A stretch of 64,000 nucleotides of DNA, from positions 62,001 through 126,000 of the forward strand of contig JADYYY010000005.1 of the NCBI GenBank assembly GCA_020853395.1, in the 5' to 3' direction. The position numbers and the translations under genes were made by a program. Shown here piece after piece: positions 43,617-52,116 of this stretch. Source of the DNA: Acidobacteriota bacterium. GTDB lineage: Bacteria > Acidobacteriota > Vicinamibacteria > Vicinamibacterales > SCN-69-37. The notes beneath the pieces were generated by a model. It had not been told where the DNA came from, did no database searches, and saw only the letters and a program-made list of their open reading frames with translations. Numbering within the stretch: position 1 is the first letter of the stretch; each line of letters opens with the position of its first letter.

Positions 43617-44077
43617 AGTCGGTCGACATCGCCGTATCCGACGATCGCCGAATGACGGTCGCGCAGAAACTCATGCGGGCCTGCGGCATCGACCGTTCGC
43701 GGCTATGGTGACCTGGCGGAAGGGTCAGTGGGGCACGACCTCAGCTACTGGCCACGAGACAGTCCCTGCCGGACCTGCGCCCTCTCCTTGCCATGCACGT
43801 CGCTCGTCGAAAGGACGGAACACCCCAACTCGTCGATCTGTATCTGGGACGAAGCTGCCGCTGCCTGCGACTCCCTCGAGTGCCCCGCCGCGTGTGGCGT
43901 GCAAGTGAGAAACACTGCAACAGGCAACAAGACCAGTGGCATCGGTAATCACGTCACGTGTCGACGCTCCGTGACGGCGCGCGATGAACTGCTGACCTGC
44001 TACCCACCTTCGCGGACGCTGGCCGTGACGTAACCTGTCATCCGGAGCCGCTCGCGTGGCGAGCGCCTGGCGAAGGG
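43617..44077. other. Intergenic region without a clear gene
   Basis: About 460 nt between the antitoxin promoter side and tRNA-Glu. Short frames on both strands (for example 43745-43942 minus, with a hydrophobic N-terminus) have no ribosome site or family. The segment has less codon-like structure than its surroundings. It may be decayed sequence that arrived with the toxin-antitoxin genes. Confidence 0.4.
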
Positions 44078-44152
44078 TGGTACCGGTACGGGGATTCGAA
44101 CCCCGGTCCCGTGGCTGAGAACCACGTGTCCTGACCCCTAGACGATACCGGC
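44078..44152 (-). tRNA. tRNA-Glu (CTC anticodon)
   Basis: 75 nt including an encoded CCA. The 5' acceptor arm is GCCGGTA and the 3' acceptor arm is TACCGGT, then A and CCA. D arm GTC/GAC, anticodon stem CGTGG/CCACG with loop TTCTCAG (anticodon CTC), T arm CGGGG-TTCGAAT-CCCCG. The first pair is G1-U72, a wobble. Reads codon GAG, the main Glu codon in GC-rich genomes. Confidence 0.95.
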
Positions 44153-44169
44153 GTCAGCAGGAACTTTGA

Positions 44170-44198
44170 AACGTAGCATCCGGGCGCGACGCGGTCAA
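44170..44198 (-). promoter_or_regulatory. Promoter of tRNA-Glu
   Basis: TTGACC (-35, 44193-44198), 17-nt spacer, TACGTT (-10, 44170-44175) on the minus strand. Start site about 11 nt before the tRNA 5' end. Confidence 0.65.
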
Positions 44199-44252
44199 GC
44201 CGCGCATCGGTCGTGCATCGGTCGTCGGTGGCCGCCACGAACGCTCTCGGAC

Positions 44253-44258
44253 GATAAT
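44253..44258 (+). promoter_or_regulatory. -10 box of the cupredoxin-ctaB operon (leaderless arrangement)
   Basis: GATAAT ends 6 nt before the ATG at 44265. No convincing -35. Fits the spacing seen at other first genes in this window. Confidence 0.4.
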
Positions 44259-44264
44259 AACGTG

Positions 44265-45041
44265 ATGCGAATCACGTTGCGGGCGCCGCGTCGTCTCGCC
44301 GCGGCGCTCGTCGCCGCCGGCCTCGCCGCGTGCGGCACCGCCGCGCCCGACACGTCCGCTCCGGCGGCTGTCCCCGGCCGGACCGTTGACGCGGCCACCG
44401 CGGGCTCGATCGCCGGAACCATTCGCTTCGAAGGTGCGCCGCCGCCGCGCGAACCGATCCGCATGGGCAGCGATCCGGCCTGCGCCGAGCAGGCAGGCCC
44501 GAGTCCACAGAGCGATGCCGTGCTGGTGTCCGCCGACGGCGGCCTGCAGAACGTGTTCGTCTACATCAAGGACGGCCTCGATCCCGGTTACCGCTTCGAG
44601 ACGCCGGCCACGCCCGTCGTGCTCGATCAGCAGGGGTGCCGCTATCGGCCGCGCGTGCTCGGCATCCGCGTGCACCAGCCGCTCGAGCTCGCCAACGGCG
44701 ACCTGACGTTCCACAACGTCCACGCGCTGCCGAAGACGAATGCCGAGTTCAACCACGGGCTCAACACGCGGGGCGATCGCATGACGCACACGTTCGACGC
44801 GCCTGAAGTGATGGTGCGGTTCAAGTGCGACGTGCACGGCTGGATGGCGGCCTACATGGGCGTGATGGCCCACCCCTTCTTCGCGGTCACCGGCGCGGAC
44901 GGCTCGTTCTCGCTGCAGGGCGTACCGCCCGGCACTTACACGGTCGAAGCCTGGCACGAGCGGTTCGGCACGAGGACGGCCACCGTCACGGTCGCCGAGC
45001 GCCAGGCCCAGACGATCGCGCTGGCTTTCGCCGCGCGCTGA
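44265..45041 (+). CDS. Cupredoxin-like lipoprotein with CarboxypepD-reg domain
   Basis: 258 residues. Lipobox (AAGLAACG), a middle cupredoxin-like domain with the potential copper ligands His in LTFHNVHAL and Cys/His/Met in FKCDVHGWMAAYM, and a C-terminal carboxypeptidase-regulatory-like beta-sandwich (FFAVTGADGSFSLQGVPPGTYTVEAW). It lies directly before ctaB and DUF420, genes for haem-copper oxidase maturation, so copper delivery or electron transfer to the oxidase is the likely role (inference). Confidence 0.8.
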   Translation: MRITLRAPRRLAAALVAAGLAACGTAAPDTSAPAAVPGRTVDAATAGSIAGTIRFEGAPPPREPIRMGSDPACAEQAGPSPQSDAVLVSADGGLQNVFVYIKDGLDPGYRFETPATPVVLDQQGCRYRPRVLGIRVHQPLELANGDLTFHNVHALPKTNAEFNHGLNTRGDRMTHTFDAPEVMVRFKCDVHGWMAAYMGVMAHPFFAVTGADGSFSLQGVPPGTYTVEAWHERFGTRTATVTVAERQAQTIALAFAAR

Positions 45042-45044
45042 CGC

Positions 45045-45953
45045 GTGACGATCGTGAAGACCGACGCCACGACGCTCGACAAGCCCGCCGCCCTGGCCGC
45101 GCCGTCGAAGCTCAGCGACATCCTCGTTCTCGCCAAGGTCCGGCTGAACGCGCTCGTCGTGCTGACGAGCGCGGGCGGGTTCTACATGGCCGGCGGCGAG
45201 GGCGCCGGCGCATTGAGCATCGCCACGATCGGCACGGCGCTCGTCGCCTGCGGGGCGGCCGCCATGAACCAGGTGGCCGAGCGCGACACCGACCGGCTGA
45301 TGGCGCGCACGCGAAACCGCCCTCTCGCCGCCGGGCGCATGACCGCGCGCGAGGGTCAGGCAATCGGCGCGGCGCTCGCGGGCACCGGCGCGCTCATGCT
45401 CTGGTTCGGCGCCAACCCGTTGGCCGCGGCGGTCGCGGTCGCGACGCTCCTGATCTACGTCGCCATCTACACGCCGATGAAACGCTGGACGTCGCTCTCC
45501 ACCGTCGTCGGCGCCGTGCCGGGCGCGCTGCCGCCCATCATCGGGTGGGCCGCCGCGCGCGACTCGATCGCGGGTGTGGCGCCGTGGTCGCTGTTCCTGA
45601 TCATGTTCTGCTGGCAGATGCCGCACTTTCTGGCGATCGCCTGGATGTTCCGCGACGACTACGCGCGAGCCGGCATGCCGATGCTGGCCGTCATCGACCG
45701 GGATGGCGGGCTGACGGGGCGGCAGGCCGCGCTCTGGGCCGGCACGCTGGTCCCCGTGAGCCTGCTGCCCTTCCTCTTCGGCGCGGCGCGCATGCCGTAC
45801 GCCCTCGCCGCCCTCGCGCTCGGCGCGGCGCACCTCGCGCCCGCGGTCGGCTTCGCCATCCGCCGCTCGCCCGCCCGCGCGCGGCGCTTGTTCTACGCGT
45901 CGATCGTGTACCTGCCGCTGCTCTGGGCCACGCTCGCGATCGCCCGCCCATGA
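45045..45953 (+). CDS. ctaB: Protoheme IX farnesyltransferase (haem O synthase)
   Basis: 302-residue membrane prenyltransferase (UbiA superfamily, about eight or nine helices) that attaches farnesyl to haem b for haem-copper oxidases. The first Asp-rich motif is NQVAERDTDRLMARTRNRPL, and the conserved YTPMKRWTSLSTVVGAVPGALPP and MFCWQMPHFLAIAWMFRDDY blocks follow. The start is 3 nt after the cupredoxin gene and the stop overlaps the next gene (ATGA). Also called cyoE/ctaB. Confidence 0.95.
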   Translation: MTIVKTDATTLDKPAALAAPSKLSDILVLAKVRLNALVVLTSAGGFYMAGGEGAGALSIATIGTALVACGAAAMNQVAERDTDRLMARTRNRPLAAGRMTAREGQAIGAALAGTGALMLWFGANPLAAAVAVATLLIYVAIYTPMKRWTSLSTVVGAVPGALPPIIGWAAARDSIAGVAPWSLFLIMFCWQMPHFLAIAWMFRDDYARAGMPMLAVIDRDGGLTGRQAALWAGTLVPVSLLPFLFGAARMPYALAALALGAAHLAPAVGFAIRRSPARARRLFYASIVYLPLLWATLAIARP

Positions 45954-46366
45954 GCGCGTCGGACCTGCCCACGCTCAACGCGCTGCTGAACGGCGCGTCG
46001 GCCGTGCTGCTCGCCTGCGGGTACTACTGCATCCGCACCGGCCGGGTCGATCTCCATCGCCGGCTGATGCTCGCGGCGTTCACGACGTCGATCCTCTTCC
46101 TCACCTCGTACGTCGCCTACCACGCGCAGATCGGATCGAGGCCGTTTCCCGGCACCGGGATCGCCAGGACGATCTATCTCGCGATCCTCGTGCCGCACGT
46201 CGTGCTGGCAGCCGTGGTGCTGCCGATGTCCTTGATCACGCTGCGGCGAGGCCTCACGAGACGGGATGACGCTCACCGCCGGATCGCCAGAGTCACGCTG
46301 CCGATCTGGCTCTTCGTCTCCGTCAGCGGCGTGGCCGTGTATTGGATGCTCTACCGGTGGTACTGA
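45950..46366 (+). CDS. DUF420 membrane protein
   Basis: 138 residues with four membrane helices. The family blocks are LPTLNALLNGASAVLLACGYYCIR, DLHRRLMLAAFTTSILFLTSYV, ARTIYLAILVPHVVLAAVVLP and HRRIARVTLPIWLFVSVSGVAVYWML. The conserved histidines (DLHRR, YHAQ, PHV, AHRR) may bind haem or metal. DUF420 (CtaM-related) proteins are encoded with cytochrome oxidase genes and help oxidase assembly. Starts in overlap with the ctaB stop. No oxidase subunit gene is in the window. Confidence 0.85.
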   Translation: MSASDLPTLNALLNGASAVLLACGYYCIRTGRVDLHRRLMLAAFTTSILFLTSYVAYHAQIGSRPFPGTGIARTIYLAILVPHVVLAAVVLPMSLITLRRGLTRRDDAHRRIARVTLPIWLFVSVSGVAVYWMLYRWY

Positions 46367-46410
46367 CGATCGTGCCGTGTGCGGCGAGGCGCACGGTCGA
46401 GGACTCTGGC

Positions 46411-46554
46411 TCGGCACTGGCGAGCTTCGAGCTCTGCTCGAGGCTCGCGCGCCTTGAAAGCCCTATTCGAGACCCGCGAGTTTCGAAAGTTCGACTCGAG
46501 GCTCGCCAGTCTCGAAAGCTCTACTTGAGGCCCGCGAGCTTCGAGAGATTGACG
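46411..46554 (-). repeat. Tandem 29-bp array at a gene 3' end
   Basis: Four head-to-tail 29-nt units at 46439-46467, 46468-46496, 46497-46525 and 46526-46554, plus a shorter degenerate one before them (about 46411-46438). Units begin CGAG or TGAG and share the core TCGAAAG. The unit at 46526-46554 is the end of the lipoprotein coding region (minus strand, ends NLSKLAGLK); the others lie beyond its stop. Units are 60-80 percent alike by eye. Confidence 0.8.
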
Positions 46555-47174
46555 GCCTGCGCGAGCGCCCGCGCGGGCTCGGCGTTGTCGACGCCGTTCG
46601 CCTCGACGTTCACCATGAACCTGTCGCCGACGAGCAGGTGGACTTCGGCGTCGCGATTGCCCTTCTCCCAGCTCTCGAAGCCCGGGTAGCCTCCGAGCGT
46701 CATCCCCTTCTTGTAGCCGTCGTCGGACTTCTCCTCGTAGCCGGCGCGCGCGAACATCATGAACGGCGCGAGCACCATCTGGCTGAAGTTCGTGTCGATG
46801 ATCTCCAGCTTCATCGAGGCGTCGCCCTTCGCGTAGTGCGCCTCGGCGCTCGACAGCGAGATGCCCATCGACACCTGCTGGCCCTTGGCGCCGCTGCGCT
46901 CCCAGCCCGAAAGGTCGGGCAGCAGGCCCTTCAGGACCTCGTAGTCGACGAGCTTGGTCTGCCCGCCGCGGCCTTGCGCGTCGGCCATCTGCTGGACGCC
47001 CTGCATCATCTGCTCGAAGCCCTTCTCGACCGACGGGGACCCTTGGGCCTGACCCGAGGAGGGTTGGGCCGAGCTGGCGCCAGACTCCGGGCGGGCGCTG
47101 TCCGAGGATGAGGAGCCGCCGCAGGCGCTCAGGCATCCGGCGAACAGCGTGACGAGGAAGAGCGAGCGTCTCAT
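46521..47174 (-). CDS. Putative lipoprotein, paralogue of the one at 29039
   Basis: 217 residues. Signal and lipobox (LFAGCLSACGG), a Ser/Gln-rich linker, a helical segment (EKGFEQMMQGVQQMADA) and a C-terminal domain homologous to that of the protein at 29039-29647. Shared signposts are GLLPDLSGWERS, PGFESWEK, LLVGDRFMVNVEANGVD and the terminal LSKLAGLK. The ATG at 47174 has GGAGG 5 nt upstream. The 3' end is part of the tandem array at 46411-46554. Function unknown. Confidence 0.75.
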   Translation of the reverse strand: MRRSLFLVTLFAGCLSACGGSSSSDSARPESGASSAQPSSGQAQGSPSVEKGFEQMMQGVQQMADAQGRGGQTKLVDYEVLKGLLPDLSGWERSGAKGQQVSMGISLSSAEAHYAKGDASMKLEIIDTNFSQMVLAPFMMFARAGYEEKSDDGYKKGMTLGGYPGFESWEKGNRDAEVHLLVGDRFMVNVEANGVDNAEPARALAQAVNLSKLAGLK

Positions 47175-47231
47175 GCGGGCCTCCGAATCAGGGGCGCATC
47201 TTAGCACCGAACCCGAGACGGACGCCGCGCG

Positions 47232-47534
47232 CTACTTGGCGAAACGATCGAAGATGTCGACGAGCTCGTTCATCTGCTTGCGGCGCTCCGGCTCGCCCTT
47301 CTCGAGCGCGTCCGCGATGCAGTGATCGACGTGGTGCCTGAAGATCGCCAGGCTGATGCGATTCAAGGCCGCCTCGGCGGCGGCCAGTTGCTGGAGTACT
47401 TCCACGCACGGACGCGGCTCTTGCAGCATCCGGCGAATGCCCCTGATTTGCCCTTCCACCCGGTTGAGACGCGTGAGCAGGGCCTGTTGATTGAGGCCGC
47501 TCTCGTCCGGCTGGGGTGCTTCCCTGAGTTCCAC
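47232..47534 (-). CDS. CsoR/FrmR-family metal- or formaldehyde-sensing repressor
   Basis: 100-residue all-helical repressor. LLTRLNRVEGQIRGIRRMLQE is the family core; PRPCVEVL and FRHHVDHCI carry the Cys, His and Cys that bind Cu(I) in CsoR. The C-H-C set favours copper sensing over RcnR or FrmR. The GTG at 47534 has AAAGGAG 5 nt upstream. It is divergent from an alpha/beta hydrolase gene; no copper ATPase gene is adjacent, so the target is unclear. Confidence 0.87.
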   Translation of the reverse strand: MELREAPQPDESGLNQQALLTRLNRVEGQIRGIRRMLQEPRPCVEVLQQLAAAEAALNRISLAIFRHHVDHCIADALEKGEPERRKQMNELVDIFDRFAK

Positions 47535-47648
47535 GTCGCTCCTTTCGGGCTGCCGCGTCGCGCGCGGGCTTGCGACACCAGCCGCCCCGGTACAGCGTAG
47601 GAGAAGTCGCGCCGCCTTGCACTTCCATTCCGCCGCACTCACACTTTA

Positions 47649-48461
47649 GTGGGGGTGAGCGTGCGGGTCTTCGGCAGCGGATCGCCGATCGTCCTGGTGC
47701 CTGGCATCCAGGGCCGGTGGGAATGGATGGCGCCGGCGGTCCGCGCGCTGGCCGAGCAGCATCGCGTGCACACCTTCTCGCTCGGCGACGTGCAGGGCGC
47801 CGGCCTGTTCGATCGTTGGGCCGCGCTCATCGACCGCGCCGTGGGCACTGACGCCACTCCCGTGAGCATCGCAGGCGTCTCCTTCGGCGGTCTCGTCGCG
47901 CTCTACTACGCAGCCACGCGGCCCGATCGCGTGCGCCGGCTGGTCCTGGCCTCCACGCCGTCGCCACGGTGGCAGATCGATCGGCGATCGCTCGGCTACG
48001 TCCGGCGGCCGCGTCTGTCGATGCCGCTCTTCGCCGCCCGCGGCGCCGCGCGGCTGCACCATGAAGTTCGACGCGCGCTGCCATCGCCCGGCCGGCGCGC
48101 GCGCTTCGCCGCGACGCACCTGGGCCGGGCGCTTCGCTACCCGGTCTCGCCGGCGCACATGGCCGACTGCGTGCGTGCCTGGACGTCGACGGACCTTGCC
48201 GCCTGCTGCGGCCGGATCACCGCGCCCACCCTCGTCATCACCGGGGAGCCGGCGCTCGACCTCGTGGTCCCGGTTTCCAGCTCGCTGGACTATCTCGAGT
48301 TGCTGCCGGAGGTGCGGCACGTCACGCTCGAACGGACGGGCCACCTCGGCCTCGTCCTGCGGCCGCGCGACTTCGCCGCGCTCGTGACAGACTTCGTAGA
48401 CGACGGGACGCGTCAGGCGCGTCAGGATTCGACCGGGAGGCCCAGAGAACGGTGCACGTGA
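47649..48461 (+). CDS. Alpha/beta hydrolase
   Basis: 270 residues with the alpha/beta-hydrolase fold. The oxyanion region is VLVPGIQGRWEW, the nucleophile elbow GVSFGG (Ser) and the C-terminal catalytic His in LERTGHLGLVLRP. Close to the esterase/homoserine acetyltransferase-like group, substrate unknown. The start is a GTG; 47649, 47655 and 47661 are all possible. An imperfect inverted repeat covers this start (see findings). Its 3' end overlaps the next gene by 10 nt. Confidence 0.8.
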   Translation: MGVSVRVFGSGSPIVLVPGIQGRWEWMAPAVRALAEQHRVHTFSLGDVQGAGLFDRWAALIDRAVGTDATPVSIAGVSFGGLVALYYAATRPDRVRRLVLASTPSPRWQIDRRSLGYVRRPRLSMPLFAARGAARLHHEVRRALPSPGRRARFAATHLGRALRYPVSPAHMADCVRAWTSTDLAACCGRITAPTLVITGEPALDLVVPVSSSLDYLELLPEVRHVTLERTGHLGLVLRPRDFAALVTDFVDDGTRQARQDSTGRPRERCT

Positions 48462-49102
48462 ACCTCGCAGGACCGGCCGGCCCGCTCGAGGCGCTGCTCG
48501 ACGGTCCGGGCCGCCACGACGCCGCGGACGACGACCGCCCCGCGCCTCGAGCCGCGGCGGTGCTCGCCCATCCGCACCCGCTCCAGGGCGGCACGATGCA
48601 CACCAAGGCGGTCTTCCAGGCGGCCAAGGGGCTCCGCCGCATCGGGTGCGCCGTGCTGCGGTTCAACTTCCGCGGCGTCGGGCAGAGCGGCGGTGCCTTC
48701 GACGAAGGACGCGGCGAGCGCGAGGACTTCTCCGCCGCGCTCACGTTCATGGCCGATCGATATCCCGGAACGCCGCTCTGGGCCGGCGGGTTCTCGTTCG
48801 GATCGTGGGTGGCGATGGAGACCGGCGCGCGCGACCCACGCGTGTCGGCGCTCATCGGCATCGCACCGCCCGTGACGAAGCCTGGCTACTCGTTCGACGC
48901 GACGCTCGAGACGACGAAGCCGAAGTTCCTCGTGCAGGGCAGCCTCGACGCCGTCTGCCCGGTCAAAGACCTGTGGGCGTTCTACGCGCGGCTGCACGAG
49001 CCGAAGGAACTGGTGATCATCGACGGCGCGAGCCATCTCTTCGAAGGGAAGACGGTCGAGGTCGGCGAGGCGCTGGAAGACCTGTTGGGAGACTTCGACT
49101 GA
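48452..49102 (+). CDS. Alpha/beta hydrolase (dienelactone hydrolase/YjfP-like)
   Basis: 216 residues. The blocks AAVLAHPHPLQGGTMHTKAVF, LRFNFRGVGQSGG, WAGGFSFGSWVAM (nucleophile Ser) and GASHLFEGK (catalytic His) are those of small alpha/beta hydrolases with an HPHP motif. Substrate unknown. The GTG start at 48452 lies in the end of the upstream hydrolase gene, so the two are translated together; the stop touches the DUF1684 start. Confidence 0.85.
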   Translation: MHVNLAGPAGPLEALLDGPGRHDAADDDRPAPRAAAVLAHPHPLQGGTMHTKAVFQAAKGLRRIGCAVLRFNFRGVGQSGGAFDEGRGEREDFSAALTFMADRYPGTPLWAGGFSFGSWVAMETGARDPRVSALIGIAPPVTKPGYSFDATLETTKPKFLVQGSLDAVCPVKDLWAFYARLHEPKELVIIDGASHLFEGKTVEVGEALEDLLGDFD

Positions 49103-49761
49103 TGTCGCGCGCCCTCGCCGCCCGCCTGCTCTTCGCCGCGCTCGCCGCCGGCGCCGCCGTGCGCTGCACCTCCGGTCCGCCGCCGCCGTCCGAAGGCCAG
49201 CCGTACGAACAGCGCGTCCTGGAAGCGCGCCGGCACAAGGACGATGAGTTCAAGGCGGCCGCGAACCCGAACTCGCCGATTCCGAAGGACCGGCGCGCGT
49301 CCTTCGCCGGCCTGAGCTACTACCCGGTCTCGCCGGAGTACCGCGTGCCCGCGGCGCTCACCGAGACGGTCTCGAACCCGCCGGTCGTCATCGCGCTGCC
49401 GAACTCGGCACACGAGCTGGAACAGAAGGTCAAGGTGGGCACGCTCGCGTTCGCGCTGGGCGGCACGACGTATCGGCTCTCGGCGTTCGGCGAACGCGTC
49501 GGCCGCGTGGAACGGCTGTGGGTGCCGTTCCGTGATTTGACGAGCGGCATCGAAACGTACGGCGGCGGCCGATATCTCGACCTCGAGCGCACGGCGACGG
49601 GTCTCTACGATCTGGACTTCAACCGCGCGTACCACCCGTACTGCGTGTACGACACGAGCTGGGTCTGTCCCTATCCGCCCAGTGAGAACCGGCTGCCGGT
49701 GGCGATTCGCGCCGGCGAGCGCCTGCCGGAGTCGACCGGGCCGGGCGGGACGGGGAATTGA
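49102..49761 (+). CDS. DUF1684 lipoprotein-like protein
   Basis: 219 residues. N-terminal signal/lipobox-like segment (LLFAALAAGAAVRCTSG). The DUF1684 blocks are clear: ASFAGLSYYPVSPEYRV, WVPFRDLTSGIETYGGGRYL, DLDFNRAYHPYCVYDTSWVC and PPSENRLPVAIRAGE. Family function is not known. The ATG shares its first base with the upstream stop, so it is the third gene of the hydrolase operon. Confidence 0.85.
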   Translation: MSRALAARLLFAALAAGAAVRCTSGPPPPSEGQPYEQRVLEARRHKDDEFKAAANPNSPIPKDRRASFAGLSYYPVSPEYRVPAALTETVSNPPVVIALPNSAHELEQKVKVGTLAFALGGTTYRLSAFGERVGRVERLWVPFRDLTSGIETYGGGRYLDLERTATGLYDLDFNRAYHPYCVYDTSWVCPYPPSENRLPVAIRAGERLPESTGPGGTGN

Positions 49762-49778
49762 GGAAGTCGTGAGCTCGG

Positions 49779-49819
49779 TGCCGAGTCGTGAGTGACGTCT
49801 CGTCACCCACAACTCGGCG
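49779..49819. other. Long imperfect hairpin between convergent genes
   Basis: Two 18-nt arms (49779-49796 and 49802-49819) with 5-nt loop GTCTC; 15 of 18 positions pair as Watson-Crick and others are G-U in RNA. No T-tract. The 9-mer AGTCGTGAG also occurs twice (49765 and 49784). It is located between the DUF1684 and glutamine synthetase 3' ends, so a transcription end signal or relic of a small element is possible. Confidence 0.6.
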
Positions 49820-49854
49820 TTCCCGACTGGCGGCTCGCGGCGTACGATCGCGAT

Positions 49855-52032
49855 CTACTTGATGAAGAGCATCTCGCGATAGGTGGGCAGCGGCCACATG
49901 CCGTGCGGCATGATGGCCTCGATCTGATCGCCCGTCTCGCGCAGCTCGCCCATCGCCGGCACGACGGCGTCGCGCATGTGCTTGGCGTGCTTCTCGGCCG
50001 TCGCGGCGTGCCCCTCGAGAGCCTTCTCGAGCCGATCGGTCCGCTCGCGGAGATCGTCGATGAGGGCGCCCAGCCGGTCGAGCAGCTTCTTGGCCTCGCG
50101 AGCCGAGCCGCCGGCCTCGCGCACGGCCGCGACCGAGTCGGCGACCTCCTTCTGGTAACGGAGGGCCGCCGGCACGATGTAGCGGTTGGCGATCAGCACC
50201 ATCAACTGCCCTTCGACGTTCAGGGTCTTGACGTAGATCTCGTAGTTGATTTCGGCGCGGGCTCGCACTTCGCGCGCGTTGAGGACCTTGTACTTCTCGA
50301 ACAGGCGGACCGTGTCGGTCTTCGACAGCTCCGGCAGCGCGTCGACGCTGTTGGTCAGGTTCAGCAGCCCGCGCTTCGCGGCCTCCAGCCGCCACTCCTC
50401 CGAGTAGCCGTTGCCGTTGAAGATGATCCGCTTGTGCTCCTTGATGACGGCCGGCAGCAGGTCCTTCACGGCGGCTTCGAGCGACTTCTTGCCCTTGGTC
50501 GTCGCGTTCTCGAGCTCGGTGGCCATGTAATCGAGCGATTCGGCGACCGCCACGTTGAGCGCGATGTTCGGGAAGGCGATGCTCTGGCCGGACGACACCG
50601 CGCGGAACTCGAACTTGTTGCCGGTGAACGCGAACGGGCTCGTGCGGTTGCGGTCGCCCGCGTCGCGCGGGAGCTTCGGCAGCACGGCGACGCCCGTGTC
50701 GAGCAGGCCGCCCGAGCGGGTCCGCTTGGCGCTGCCCTTCTCGATCTGGTCGAACAGATCGGTGAGCATCTCGCCGAGGAACACGGAGATGATCGCCGGC
50801 GGCGCCTCGTTCGCACCGAGCCGGTGGTCGTTGCCGGCGCTGGCGATCGACATGCGGAGCAGCCCCTGCCAGCGGTTCACGGCGCGCAGCACCGCGGCGC
50901 AGAAGACGAGGAACTGGATGTTGTCGTGCGGGTTGTCTCCCGGGTTGAGCAGGTTGTTGCCGAGGTCGTCGCTCATGCTCCAGTTCAGGTGCTTGCCGCT
51001 GCCGTTCACGCCGGCGAACGGCTTCTCGTGGAGCAGGCAGGTCAGGCCGTACTTCGGCGCCAGCCGCCGCAGCGTCTCCATCGTCATCATCTGGTGATCG
51101 GTGGCGACGTTGGCGTCCTCGAAGATCGGCGCGATCTCGTACTGGCTCGGCGCGACCTCGTTGTGGCGCGTCTTGACCGGCACGCCGACCTTGTAGAGCT
51201 CGTTCTCGACGTCGTGCATGAACGCCAGCACGCGCGAGGGGATCGAGCCGAAGTACTGATCCTCGAGCTCCTGCCCCTTGGGCGGCCGCGCGCCGAAGAG
51301 CGTCCGGCCGGCGTTGATGAGGTCCGGGCGCGAGAAGTAGAAGTTGCGATCGATCAGGAAGTACTCCTGCTCGGGGCCGCACGTCGTGATGACGCGCTGC
51401 GCGTCCGATCCGAAGAGCTTCAGGATGCGGAGCGCCTGCTTCGAGAGCGCCTCCATCGAGCGGAGCAGCGGCGTCTTCTTGTCGAGCGAGTCGCCGGTCC
51501 AGCTCACGAAGGCGGTCGGGATGACGAGCGTCGTGCCGTTCTGCGTCTTCAGCAGCCAGGGCGAGCTCGTCGGATCCCAGGCCGTGTAACCGCGCGCTTC
51601 GAAGGTGGAGCGCATGCCGCCGGACGGAAAGCTCGACGCGTCGGGCTCGCCCTTGATGAGCTCCTTGCCGCTGAACTCGGCGACGGCGCGGCCGTCGTTG
51701 GTCGGCGACAGAAACGAATCGTGCTTCTCGGCCGTGATGCCGGTGAGCGGCTGGAACCAGTGCGTGTAGTGCGTCGCGCCGTGCTCGATCGCCCAGTCCT
51801 TCATCGCCGCCGCGATGACGTTGGCGGCCGAGCCGTCGAGCGGCACGCCCTGCGCCACCGTGCGGCGCAACGCCTTGAACACATCGCGCGGCAGGCGCTG
51901 ACGCTGCACCTGCTCGTTGAAGGTGAGCGAGCCGAAGATCTCCGTGGCCTGCGGCCACGTCGGCGACTTGCCTACCGTCTTCTCCCACTCGATGATGTTC
52001 TTGCTGGCGTCCTGGAGCGCTGACGAACCCAT
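49855..52032 (-). CDS. glnN: Type III glutamine synthetase (GlnN)
   Basis: 725 residues, the size of GSIII (larger than GSI). Blocks include [74 protein letters not shown] and [17 protein letters not shown]. Metal and substrate residues in ...EQEYF and ...NGSGKH are kept. Makes glutamine from glutamate, ammonia and ATP. The ATG at 52032 has AAGGA 8 nt upstream. GSIII genes are common in Bacteroidetes, Acidobacteria and cyanobacteria. Confidence 0.95.
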   Translation of the reverse strand: MGSSALQDASKNIIEWEKTVGKSPTWPQATEIFGSLTFNEQVQRQRLPRDVFKALRRTVAQGVPLDGSAANVIAAAMKDWAIEHGATHYTHWFQPLTGITAEKHDSFLSPTNDGRAVAEFSGKELIKGEPDASSFPSGGMRSTFEARGYTAWDPTSSPWLLKTQNGTTLVIPTAFVSWTGDSLDKKTPLLRSMEALSKQALRILKLFGSDAQRVITTCGPEQEYFLIDRNFYFSRPDLINAGRTLFGARPPKGQELEDQYFGSIPSRVLAFMHDVENELYKVGVPVKTRHNEVAPSQYEIAPIFEDANVATDHQMMTMETLRRLAPKYGLTCLLHEKPFAGVNGSGKHLNWSMSDDLGNNLLNPGDNPHDNIQFLVFCAAVLRAVNRWQGLLRMSIASAGNDHRLGANEAPPAIISVFLGEMLTDLFDQIEKGSAKRTRSGGLLDTGVAVLPKLPRDAGDRNRTSPFAFTGNKFEFRAVSSGQSIAFPNIALNVAVAESLDYMATELENATTKGKKSLEAAVKDLLPAVIKEHKRIIFNGNGYSEEWRLEAAKRGLLNLTNSVDALPELSKTDTVRLFEKYKVLNAREVRARAEINYEIYVKTLNVEGQLMVLIANRYIVPAALRYQKEVADSVAAVREAGGSAREAKKLLDRLGALIDDLRERTDRLEKALEGHAATAEKHAKHMRDAVVPAMGELRETGDQIEAIMPHGMWPLPTYREMLFIK

Positions 52033-52116
52033 TGGCGATGTCCTTCCTTCGGTCTTGGGTGGACGGAAAATGGCGACGTGAAAAATCCCGGCCGGCACGG
52101 CGGGCAGCGGTCTTAA

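Noticed and set aside
43745-43942. Small secreted protein on the minus strand near tRNA-Glu
   Set aside because: Hydrophobic start only; no ribosome site, no lipobox in the proper form, and competing frames of equal quality.
46411-46554. CRISPR array
   Set aside because: Units are contiguous 29-mers without spacers and diverge from each other; no cas genes.
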